From assembly GCF_004210375.1 (NCBI RefSeq), contig NC_134831.1, forward strand, positions 41,636,035 through 41,700,034: a stretch of 64,000 nucleotides of DNA, given 5' to 3'. Of this stretch, positions 43,600 to 53,942 are shown one piece after another (position 1 is the first letter of the stretch; the number at the start of each line of letters is the position of its first letter). The position numbers were made by a program, and so were the translations under genes. Below the pieces are notes generated by a model. The model ran no database searches. It had not been told where the DNA came from and saw nothing but the letters and a program-made list of their open reading frames with translations. The DNA is from Tachypleus tridentatus. Its lineage: Eukaryota; Arthropoda; Merostomata; Xiphosura; Limulidae.

Positions 43600-44447
43600 T
43601 ATTGTTGACCCTTAGGTTCACATTCAACATGCTTCTAGACCACGCCTTCCGACCTGTTTCTTTGGAGCTTATCAGTTCGTTACTCAATATTTCACTATAT
43701 TAGCTACTTGCGCTGAAAGCCTGGACATGTATGTATATGTAATACTAAATACAATCTCATCACTGTACGGTTATTACGCAAGTGGGTAGAATAAATCGTA
43801 TGCCATATTTGGCTGTTACTGGTAATAAATGTTTGGACAACACCTAATTTATATATACACGTGGTCAAGCATAATAATAAACAATCAATTGGATAATATT
43901 ACCGGATGTAGTCTTGTCAGTAGCCAGTCTGATTCTAAGGAAGACAACCAACAATAATGGGTTTTTATTTCACTAGCATGTTTATGGACGTTATTAATTA
44001 TAGTTAAATTATATCTTGTCGCCTAAATTAATTCTCTATAATTTTATACTTTTTTCTTTCAAGTTTGTACCTTTAAAGAGTGTTTAGTTCTCATGAGAGC
44101 ATTTCATTAAATAATCGTTTTTTTTACATAAATATCGTACAGTGTAAAGACACTCAACTAATGAAAAATGAAAATATACAAATTTATGAAATTCACACTA
44201 ATAATTTTATGTAGGCATACTTGAACATTATTTTTGCACGTACTATAACAACGAGTTTTGCACTTAAATTTATATATATAGGTCTATTTAATTTGAATGT
44301 TCAGAATTAATATATAATTTTATGTTGCTGCTATTATTCTGCATTCATAGTGAGTCAATACTAGTTGGAACAAACAGTTATCCTAAACTATTTACAGTAA
44401 CTAATCATATTACGTAATAAATAATATTGAATTTTCAGTGTCAACTT
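43600..44447. other. No recognised feature
   Basis: AT-rich unique-looking sequence without coding potential. Confidence 0.5.
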
Positions 44448-44710
44448 TGTAAAGGCACTTGACTCGTAATCTGAGGGTCGCGGGTTTAAATCCTCATCAC
44501 ACCGAACATAGTCGCCCTTTTAGCCGTGGGGACATTATAATGTTACAGTCTATCCCACTATTCGTTGGTAAAAGAGTAGTCCAAGAGTTGGCGATGGGTG
44601 GTGATGACTAGCTGCCTTCCCTCTAGTCTTACACTGCTATATTAGGGACGGCTAGCGCAGATAGCCTTCGTGTAGCTTTGCGCGAAATTCAAAACAAACA
44701 AACCAAACCA
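44448..44710 (+). repeat. SINE-A copy, head slightly truncated
   Basis: Begins within the tRNA-like head (aaggcacttgactcgtaatc), with body and tail aaacaaacaaacc. It shares its downstream flank with the copy at 26388. Confidence 0.93.
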
Positions 44711-44991
44711 ATTTTGTAAATCTTAAACATAATTGTTGAAATTAACCATAGGGTTAACAGATGGAAGAAGTGTGTTTAAAAGTTTTGAAATATTTGGACA
44801 TTTGGCAGTTGGTAGATCAGTTTTCTGGAGCCTGTGTAAATACTAGAGCTCGATATTCGTGTGTTTATTTTAATATATTTTGCAGAAAAGCTAATAATAG
44901 TTATAACAAATTATTTTATGGTTTGTATTTTATGAACTTGTTTTACACTAGCAGTAAATCCTTTTTTACAAACTGTCGTGATTTCTACTGA
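44711..44991 (+). other. Duplicated flank with small F-box-like ORF
   Basis: The first about 93 bp are nearly identical to 26659-26752. The ATG at 44761 opens a 76-codon frame beginning MEEVCLKVLKYLDIWQLVDQ, then FSGAC, which resembles an F-box (xEVxLKIxxYLDxxxLxxxSxVC), the Skp1-binding motif of ubiquitin ligase adaptors. A potential acceptor (gggttaacag) precedes the ATG and a potential donor (gtaaat) follows FSGAC. This could be one exon of an F-box gene, a pseudo-exon or chance. No partner exons were found. Confidence 0.35.
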
Positions 44992-45204
44992 AATGTTCGT
45001 GTGTGTGGTCACACTCAGATTTACGGGTACCATAAATATAATCATATTTACGTAGGTATACTCACATGAATGTACGTATTTTATTAATATGATAACTAAG
45101 TTATTTTAATTTAGAATTAATTGACAATTTTATCATAAATAATTGAACAATTATAGAACAATTTATCTTGAAGATTACGACACCCTATATATATTTCGAA
45201 CTGT

Positions 45205-45356
45205 GTTCTAAAGACTGCTTGTATGGGCATTAAAAGTTTAATTAAAATAATGTACAGAACGTTTCGACCTTCTTAGATAATCGACAGTTTTAATACCCAT
45301 ACCAGCCATCTTTAGAATACATTTTTGCTTCAAGCGAGTTTCTTGTCATTATGAAG
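45205..45356. mobile_element. Palindromic 152-bp insertion with 13-bp target duplication, Penelope-like core
   Basis: The direct repeat tatttcgaactgt flanks it exactly (45192-45204 and 45357-45369). Inside, arms 45206-45236 and 45288-45317 are inverted repeats (ttctaaag..tgcttgtatgggcatt and its complement). The loop contains agaacgtttcgacctt, the same word order as the hammerhead-like region at 18-33 of the Penelope-like element, but the CUGAUGA core is lost. Confidence 0.65.
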
Positions 45357-46412
45357 TATTTCGAACTGTATTTTCTGTCCGTTCGTTCGTCTGTTTCCCT
45401 TTGTGCTGCGTTTGAAAAGCTGTGCACGCAGACAAAACTCAACATTCACTTTTGAAATGATGGGAGAACAGACACGAATAATGTTGATGCCAAATTTTAT
45501 TTCTCAAGCAGGATATTCTACACTAAACTGTTAGGAATTAATCATACTATCATTCACACTTTAAATTGTGATGTCACTTAAAGAATAAAAAATATAGATT
45601 TACTGTATGTCATTCTTGAGGGGTTCTTAGCATGACTGAAATTCTCAATAATTACTTTCTGATGAGCGGTATAAGTAGCTCAGAGTTTTTGTTCTGAGTG
45701 AAATCAAGAGCGAAACACAAGCAATCTTTTTAAAGTCCAAGAAATAGTTTAAATTGATAGATTAACTTTCCCGACACTGTGGACGGGTACTTTTGCTTGT
45801 TTATTAATAGTATTAGTATATCTGTGATATTAGGCCATATTAAGATTGATAAAAAGTGTTGTACTAGAGAAAATGTTTAAGTTTCTCTTATTGAGTGATA
45901 CAAAGAAAAAGTTAGTGATTTAAGGGCTAATTCACATAATTTTTCTAAATATCCCAGCATGGATGTTATGTCATAAATAATTGATATAAACGGCATTTAC
46001 AACATATAGTCTTATTTCTTGACGAGCTATGATTTTGAGCAGAATGCCATGTTGGCTGTTGTGCACAGGAAACAAGGTATGCTTTGTACGTTATATTAAC
46101 CTATTAAATATTAATTTGCCTTATAGAGTACGGTCGGCCTCCGGCAGTTGAATGCAAATGTGCTGTATATAGCGTATGGCTTACAAAAAATCCGCGCGCG
46201 TATAGAGCAGCCACAATCAATAGGTTAAAACGATACTGAATATATAAATCAGTAAGTCACTTGAGAACAATAGGAAATATTAAGCGATGAATCAGAACTA
46301 CATTTTAATACTGTTCGATTTTTCGCAGTGTGATGCTACCGAAAATGGGTCTCTTTTTGGGAAGAATATGTAACATTAAGATAATAAAGACTGGGATTTT
46401 AGAACTTTCAAG

Positions 46413-46646
46413 ATGGGAATGTTATCTGTACTTAACTGCATCGAAAAACAAAGAAATATGGATCAACCTGAGATTTCAAGACCATCTGAAAATAGCCTTG
46501 TAACAAATCGTATCCAAGCCGCGGTAAGCAAAATTTGTCATATTTTAACAGATAAAAATCGACTAACACAAAGGTCACTGGCAAAAGCTGTCCATGTGTT
46601 TAAGGCAACAGTACATAGAATAATCAGGAAGGATCCTTATCTGTGA
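46413..46646 (+). pseudogene. N-terminal HTH fragment of a Tc1/mariner-like transposase
   Basis: A 77-codon frame. The segment LTQRSLAKAVHVFKATVHRI followed by IRKD is a helix-turn-helix as found in the N-terminal DNA-binding domain of arthropod IS630/Tc1/mariner-type transposases (LTxRSLAxxxGVSxxTVxRIIxxDL). The frame stops right after it. The DNA on to about 46960 may be degraded continuation. No TIRs were found. Confidence 0.55.
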
Positions 46647-47340
46647 AAGATACAGGTCACGTGTATACAAGATTTCTGCATGACATATTTGTTCATCTAT
46701 ACAATGCTATTCCATACAAAAATATAATGGTCAGATCGCCGAACACAGCACCAACATATTCCTGTGTGATCGTTGTTGAAACAGGCGCTATAAATCTGCT
46801 GTCCTCATACACAAGGTAATCTTTTGAAAGCCAGCAGGGAGAGGCGGTGTTCTATGGCCATGACAGCTTTATGATGGAGCTTTTTACACGATAGAGCATG
46901 ATCAAGCGTAGTGACAGAGACTATAATGATGTCGTGGCATCGTACTCAACCTATATAGTTGAAATGGAATGATTCTTCTTACTGGAAACATGTAATGGGC
47001 AAGTAAAGAGTAATGCGTTTTACATTATTTTCGGTCTAACATAGTATCAACTATACATGTTTATAATAAATATTTGCATTGTTGCTGTTGCATCTCGAGC
47101 TGGCCACAATTGTGCTATCCACTGGTCACCCCTAGCATAGATCATTGGTGGTAGGTTGCAACTGTTTCACTGTCCACTCTCTTTCTCTGGCCAGTAGTTC
47201 AAAATTAAGTACGGCGCCAGATAGTCTTAGTCTGTGTTCAGAATGTTGGTTAAATGAATATTTTGATAAAATTAAACAGTATACTGTAGCACGTGTTAAA
47301 CAACAAAGATAAAAAAGGGGAGGTATAAACTTGCGTACAG

Positions 47341-47612
47341 GTTTGGTTTGTTTTGAACTTCGCGCAAAGCTACTCGAGGGCTATCTACGCTAGCCTTAAT
47401 TTAACAGTATAAGACTAGAAGGAAAGCAGCTACTCATCACCACCCATCGCCTACTCTTGAGCTACTCTTTTACCAACGAATAGTGGGATTGACCGTCACA
47501 TTATAATGCTCCCACGGCTGAAAGGGCGAGCATGTTTGGTGTTATGGGGACTCAAACCCACGACCCTCAGATTACAAGTCAAGTGCCTTAACCACCTGGC
47601 CATGCGGGGCCC
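47341..47612 (-). repeat. SINE-A copy with imperfect 11-bp target duplication
   Basis: Flanks ttgcgtacagg and ttacgtatagg. Complete from tail to head (ggccatgcggggcc). The ggacggctagcg block is slightly shortened. Confidence 0.93.
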
Positions 47613-47684
47613 TTACGTATAGGATAAACGCTACTTTGTAGCATTATCATAAATAAAAATTATAAAAAACGAGGCTATATAGTA

Positions 47685-47805
47685 TTGTTTATTTGTCTTG
47701 GCATAAAACTACACAATAGGCTGTGTTCTGACCGTCGCAGGGAATCTAATCCTGGATTTTAGCGTTGGAAGCCTGTAAATTTAATTCTGACACACGGGGG
47801 GGCGG
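47685..47805 (-). repeat. SINE-B copy
   Basis: Contains gcataaaactacacaatagg, ctgaccgtcgcagggaatct, and ttttagcgttggaagcctgt. Confidence 0.7.
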
Positions 47806-47827
47806 ACAAAAATAAGTTATGTGTTAC

Positions 47828-47828
<1 letters not shown>

Positions 47829-47868
<40 letters not shown>

Positions 47869-47870
47869 TT
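47829..47870 (+). repeat. (TG)n microsatellite with AT ends
   Basis: About 16 TG repeats between tatata stretches. Confidence 0.95.
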
Positions 47871-47894
47871 TCTAGGATGAAAGCTTGCAAAGAC

Positions 47895-48011
47895 CCCCCC
47901 TCAGTGACACAGCGGTATGTCTACGGATTTACAACATTAGAATCCGGGTTTCGATACTCGTGATGGGCAGAGCACAGATAGCTTACTACTTAATTACAAA
48001 CAAACAAACAA
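47895..48011 (+). repeat. SINE-B copy
   Basis: Contains ctcagtgacacagcggtatg, tctacggatttacaacatta, B box gggtttcgatactcg and tail aaacaaacaaac. It faces the copy at 47685. Confidence 0.85.
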
Positions 48012-49165
48012 GATAGCAACTAATAATTATAAAAGTCTTAACGCGGTTAAAATTTCTAGTAATATTTATTCACAGAAATCGTTGTAACGACATTCACAGA
48101 ACACGAAACTCCATCATACGTATTTGTATATACTATCATATTCGAAGATTATTATTTACAGCGATCCTCTATTCATTACGTCTAATAACAATACGAAACA
48201 ATAACGCGACTTCAAGTATAAAAACAAATAAGCTTTATTCGGTGGCAATCGCCTCTAGGGTTAGTGAGTAGTCTCTCATTTCTATTTGCCGGTTGTTTGT
48301 TGGTTGTTTTTTTATTGTTGTTTTTTGCCGCCATGTCTTGAATTTTATGTAATCTTAAATATACAAATTTGACAGAAAAAACAACAAAAACCTGGCGCTT
48401 ACGAAGATGAGAAACAGAGTACAATGATTATACTTAGCGGTTGTATCATGAATTATGAAAAAATAGAAGTGGAATTCTGTGTCTTGAATGATTTACAGTT
48501 CGTTTCTGCTCTTGATATAATAATAGAAATCTAGTTTTGTGAAAATTTTATTTTTCTTCTGAAATACCAACTTTTCTTTACTGAAAATTTTATCGAGAAA
48601 AAATGGAGTAATAATTATTAATAATTTTTCAAAAGAATCCATGAAATACGAATTAGTCGAATAATCTATTTCCAGTTTGTATCAAATCTGTACAAGTTCT
48701 CAATTGCTTTATAATTGTAGTTGTGTCAATAGAATTTTATAGCCCAATTACCCAATGTTGCCTAGAGCTTATAGACTTCAAATATACATTCTTTGGTTGT
48801 GCAGGTTCTATAATGACATTTAATGGGAAACTTTTGTCGTTGGAGACCTTCTGTTTACTTCTATATGAAAGAGTTGTTTATATACACAATGAATGCCCCT
48901 GTTGGCAACTCTCTCTTAAACAGATACTCTTCTATCAACGAGATATTTTTAACATGAGTAATACACTAGAGAGAACGTGTGGTTTCTTTATACAGATGTC
49001 AAGATGTCATCATTGAGGGATCTCGGAGTTTTGTTTCATTGACATAAATATTCACCAATGGTGGATTATTAATGGAATATTTGTGTTGTCCTTGAAGAAG
49101 ACAGTCTAATATATGCATTCAAATTAATTAATGTCAAAAGAAGAATTTAAATACGATGAATTACC
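48012..49165. other. No recognised feature
   Basis: AT-rich. A 97-codon frame at 48723-49016 on the + strand has no domain and unremarkable composition; it is probably a chance ORF. Confidence 0.5.
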
Positions 49166-49295
49166 AAGACCCTCCAATAGGACAACGGTATGTCTGCAGA
49201 CTTACAATGCTAGTCACCGGGTTACGATACCCGTGGTGGGTAGAGCACAGATAACCCATTGTGTAACTTTGTGCTTAACTATAAAGAAACAAACG
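49166..49295 (+). repeat. SINE-B copy
   Basis: Contains aagaccctccaataggacaa, cggtatgtctgcagacttac, ccgggttacgatacccgtgg and taactttgtgcttaactat. It is the best-preserved SINE-B head in the window. Confidence 0.88.
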
Positions 49296-49339
49296 AAGAA
49301 AAATTATGCAGTGTGATTGTTTGTTCTAGAACAAAATCA

Positions 49340-49425
49340 CTTTGGTCTGTCTACTGTGTCCACCGTGTATGGAGTTTAGCGTTATAAGCCCATAGACTTA
49401 CCATGTTCCACTGTGAAAGATCAAA
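49340..49425 (-). repeat. SINE-B head fragment
   Basis: Contains tctactgtgtccaccgtgta and gtttagcgttataagcccat in the reverse orientation. Confidence 0.55.
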
Positions 49426-49873
49426 ACCCAATTAGCTTTAAAATTTAAGAACAGAAATGAAATTACGAAAAACAAAGGGAAATAAAAAGTAAAGAAGAAC
49501 AAAATGTTTAAAAACCTCGCAAGTGGCTGAAAACTGTCGAATACTTCTGCGTGTAAATAAATAAGTTACATAAACATTTTATTATAGCGAAACTTCTACC
49601 TTTAATATAAAAAAGCACAGTATGTCAATACTTAAAGTGTGGGGTAAAAAAACAGTTAATAGATCTATCACGATGTCATATAGTTGGAGAAGGTATATGT
49701 TTTAAGTGTGACAGTATGTGGACAGAGAAGCAGTCTAGAAGTTGTATAGAATTCCGGGAGGTATAGTTTTAAAGTGTGTCGGTGCCAACGAGAAAGAAGA
49801 AAGTCTAAAATGTTATCCAAAGATGTGGATTTCTCGATAAAATTTAATAACATCTATATATAAATAACCCTAG

Positions 49874-50147
49874 TGTTTGTTTGTTTTAAATTTCGCGCAA
49901 AGCTACACATGGGTTATCTGCGCTAGTTGTCCCTAATTTAGCAGTGAGAGACATGAGAAAATACAGCTAGTCATTACCACCTACCACCAACTCTTTGGCT
50001 ATTCTTTTACCAACGAATAGCGGGATTGACCGGAATTTATAATGACCTCACGGCTGAAAGGGCGAGCATGTTTGGTGTGACGAGGATTAAAACCCGCGAC
50101 CCTCAGATTACGAGTCGAACGCCCTAACCACCTGGCCATGCCGGGCC
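49874..50147 (-). repeat. SINE-A copy, full length
   Basis: Tail gtttgtttgttttaaatttc to head cctggccatgccgggcc. Some internal divergence (gagacatgagaaaatacagc). Confidence 0.95.
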
Positions 50148-50204
50148 TGATAATAATAAGAAACAATTGAGGTAGGCCTAGGACTGAAAACATATGGTAC
50201 ATTA

Positions 50205-50290
50205 AAAATAGTTCCGAGAGCTTAAAGAGAGAGCAGAGTTGGTTGAACGGGGATTCGAACCCGTGACCATCAGCTTAGAAGATGTATTGT
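50205..50290 (-). repeat. SINE-A head fragment
   Basis: Contains gttggttgaacggggattcg and aacccgtgaccatcag, the tRNA-like part (B box) in reverse. Confidence 0.6.
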
Positions 50291-50492
50291 AGCTGTGCAA
50301 AAATATTCTAAAGAAAGCAGACAACTGCTTTCAAATTAAGAAAAATAGGTAACAGAACAAGCCATTCTTCTCAGCCACGTACGCTAGTATCTATGAAGCG
50401 TTAGTTTAAGTTTTACTTATAAGATTTTCAGTTGATTGTGAAAGAATGTAGTTCAATATAATAATTATCTTGAAAACTCTCAGCTTTATGTG

Positions 50493-50612
50493 TGTGTGTT
50501 TTCATATAGCAAAGCCACATTGGGCTATCTGCTGAGTCCACTGAGGGGAATCGTACTCCTGATTTTAGCGTTGTAACTCAGCTTCATAACGGCATTATGT
50601 GTCTGTAGCTAA
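50493..50612 (-). repeat. SINE-B copy
   Basis: Contains agcaaagccacattgggcta, tctgctgagtccactgaggg and gattttagcgttgtaactc. Confidence 0.75.
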
Positions 50613-51212
50613 ACAACACTTGAAGAAACACTGATCAATAACAAAAAAAAAATTATTCTGTACATTTTAAAACAATTTCCATGGATATTAATCCGACATT
50701 TTCAGTTATTCCTGCCTGCTTACTCAAGCGAGCAATCTCGCTTTTTTTTTATGTAACTAGTAAAATAAATAAATGTAAATCTCGAAGTGTTTACGAAAAG
50801 TATTGGAAAAAAGTAGGCTTAGCTTCGAAAATTTGGCTAACTTACTACCAATGTACAGTGTTGACAGCAACAAATGCAAATGATGTTTCGTGACACAGTC
50901 AGCCAAGAAAGAACACAAAGATAATATACACACGGAAGAATGCAGTTACGAACAAAAATCGTTTGTAATCTCACGTGCATTAATAAGAAAGTCTAGACTT
51001 AACGTGGTGTTCCAAGAAACTAGAACTATTATTAAAAAGAAACACAAGGTGTCGCCTTAAAGCAGTTATGTTGGAATTCAGAGCTCATAAAATGAAAAAA
51101 AAAGAATTATTTTCCTTAGTTTTGAAAACTTAAATCGCTCGTGGTGATTATATTGTTCCGCTCTGTAATGGATTTTGTGGATAAAATTACGATTGCATCC
51201 TGCGTACTTACG

Positions 51213-51487
51213 TTTGTTTGTTTTGAATTTCGCATAAAGCTACAAGAGGGCTATCTGCGCCAGCCGTCCCTAATTTAGTAGTGTAAGACTAGAGGGAAAG
51301 CAGCTAGTCATCACCACCCACCGCCAACTCTTGGGCTACTCTTTTACCAACGAATAGTAGGATTGACCGTCACATTATAATGCCCCCACGGCTGGGAGGG
51401 CGAGCATGTTTGGTGCGACCGGGAACTGAACCCGCAACCTTCGGATTACGAGTCGAACGCCTTAACACGCTTGGCCATACCGGGCCC
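51213..51487 (-). repeat. SINE-A copy with target duplication
   Basis: Flanked by gcgtacttacg (51202-51212) and gcgtacttatg (51488-51498). Complete from tail to head. Confidence 0.96.
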
Positions 51488-51766
51488 GCGTACTTATGAG
51501 AATGTTTACTGTTTATATATATATATTAGCATAAAGTTCTTCAAAGCCCTTTGTTTAAAATATTTTGTTTTAATTTGATAAATTTTGATAATTGCAGATA
51601 TTATTGTTGGAAATTTTCTATTTTTTTAGCATATAACATAAAGAAAACCAAACACCTATTTAGATAATTTACTATGTCACTATAAACTGTTTGATACGAG
51701 AAAATGTTATATTGCTATGGCTCCATAGCTTAGGATAAGACGTTTCGAATCCTTTCGGAAGGAATG

Positions 51767-51788
51767 GGTGTGTGTGTGTGTGTGTGTG
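51767..51788 (+). repeat. (TG)n microsatellite
   Basis: Ten TG units; it gives the apparent MCVCVCV start of a spurious ORF. Confidence 0.9.
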
Positions 51789-51929
51789 AAGTCTTTAATA
51801 AGAACGGTGAAAAATCCATCAGCCTCTTTCAAAAATAAATGTAGCTCATCCGACAGGTGGATCTGTTGTCACCAGAAGCAACATTCACCTGTCGGCAAGC
51901 TAGGCCTTTATTCATTTATTTGTAATTAC

Positions 51930-52030
51930 TCCCCACCGACTATCAGAAAGTCTGCGAGCTTATAACGCTAGAAATCGGGTTTCGATATCGTGATGGGTCT
52001 TTTATGGAACTTTATGCTTAATAACAAAAG
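51930..52030 (+). repeat. SINE-B fragment
   Basis: Contains gcgagcttataacgctagaa, atcgggtttcgatatcgtga and actttatgcttaataac. Confidence 0.75.
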
Positions 52031-52907
52031 ACAATAATTATTTATATTTGATGTAATTTACCTATTGTTTTCAGCCCCGCAAGTCTTTGATTCTCGTAAG
52101 TTTTACAATCTTAGCGATTAAAACAACAGGCAGACGAAAATTTTTCACAGTTTTGAAAACGTGTAACATGTGTTTTGAAATGAGCATTCTCTCGTTTGCT
52201 TCCTACATTTCACTTAAGTAGAAACTACATTAAGCTTATATGAATAATTGTTCTCAGAGTTGTTCTATCATTCAACCATCGTCGAGTATTAACATGGGAG
52301 AATATGTTGAAACATGTCAAGCACATTGCATCTTTCATATCTCGTGTCCACGAAACCTTTCACATCATACCAGCCACTATATGTATACTACCAATTTTCA
52401 TAAACAACAACTGTTAGGGTGTGAATCACATTAAGAAAGTAAACTGTAATTACCATAAGTCGTTTACGTATAACATTTTAAAGTAATAATTCATAACATA
52501 ATATTATTTACCTAATACCATGTTGGCGTTTCGTGGGTTGACCACAGTGTAGAAAGTAAGGCCTGTTGTGAAATGGAGGTTTCCAGATCTATGTCTTCCA
52601 GGTGTATTTTCATTCGTTTAGCGACAGATGAATCTTGAGAAAAGAGACGACATAAATTCATACACAAAACAATTTACAGCAATATGATAAGCAACAGGGC
52701 AAGTCATCGATGTGAGTTGGTGAGGGCCATGAATAATTTAATGACAAAAATGGGTTCCTGTTACTTCATGTATGACTGAAATAAGTTAAGTTAAAGCATA
52801 ACACTATTCAGCAAGGTTTAGGCTAAACACCGTGAAACTGAAGTTTTTTTGTTGGATTTCACCAACTACAACGTTAAAAAACATTTCTACAGATATTCCG
52901 TTCTTAA
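52031..52907. other. No recognised feature
   Basis: AT-rich, no coding potential; leads into the tandem array at 52908. Confidence 0.5.
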
Positions 52908-53341
52908 CTTAGAGTAAATTCTACATTAACAACGCTTCACGCTTAAGGTGTAGCAAACTTTAGACTATTAACGTTTACATTTATGGGAAGTACACTTTAC
53001 ACTAACACCACTTTATGTGAAGGAAGCTACACTAATAACACTTCACACTTTACGTGACTCAAACTTTGCACTAACAACACCTCACATTTTATGCGAAGCT
53101 AACATTACACTGACAACATGTCACACTTTATGCGAAACAAAAACTCTGCACTAACAATGTTTCACACCTGATATGAAGAAAACTTTATACTGACAGTATT
53201 TCACTTTATGTAGAAACTCTACACTAACAACGACTTACACTTTATTTGAAGCAAACTCTACGCTAACAATGCTTCACACTTTATATAAAACAAACTCTAC
53301 ACTAAAAACGTTTTACACTTTATGTGAAACAAACTCTATGC
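52908..53341 (+). repeat. Degenerate tandem array, about 39-bp unit, around ten copies
   Basis: Typical unit words are cttcacactttatgtgaaac and aaactctacactaacaac. Copies differ by substitutions and small gaps. The hAT element interrupts its right end: ctctacgc-type target sequence occurs within the unit, and the array word tacgctaacaa reappears at 56661, right of the element. Confidence 0.85.
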
Positions 53342-53942
53342 CAGTGATGGCAAACCTTCGGCACACGAAAAAATGTTTCTGGCACACGGCGTGCAGTGCC
53401 ACTTCTTGATTCTTTAAACCTTAACACTAACCCATAATAAATGAATATATATATAACAATTATCATTATTGCCAAATGCAGCAGCGAATGATTTTTTTAA
53501 CCCGGGAGCAGTGAGGAATGTTCATACTTTCTTGGCACCAGCTTTGCGGTTTCAGGAACATATGACATCGGATGACACGTTTTGAATTCATCGCAGACCC
53601 AGTGTACACATCAGTATTTGAATATAAATGGAAGTAAACTGTTGATATTGATTTCGCTTATATTTTTCTTCTGTTGTTTGTGAGTGAATGCTGGATATTT
53701 ATTGATAATAACGATAAATATGCATTCATTTTTTCGCATTAAGTATATGAATTATATTGTTAAAATTATGTTCTTTGGCGTGGCATGCGTTTATTTTTGA
53801 TCAGTTAGTTAATTATAATTTTACTCCTATATCAAGGACATAAATTTTTACTTGCTGTTATATTAGGGCAAGTTAAATTATTGTATTTAAGTTAAATGGT
53901 GAGATATTTTAAAATTGTATTTACCGTTTTTAGTTTGTCAGA

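Noticed and set aside
48723..49016. 97-codon ORF
   Set aside because: No domain or recognisable family, in AT-rich DNA without splice or promoter context; length alone is not convincing.
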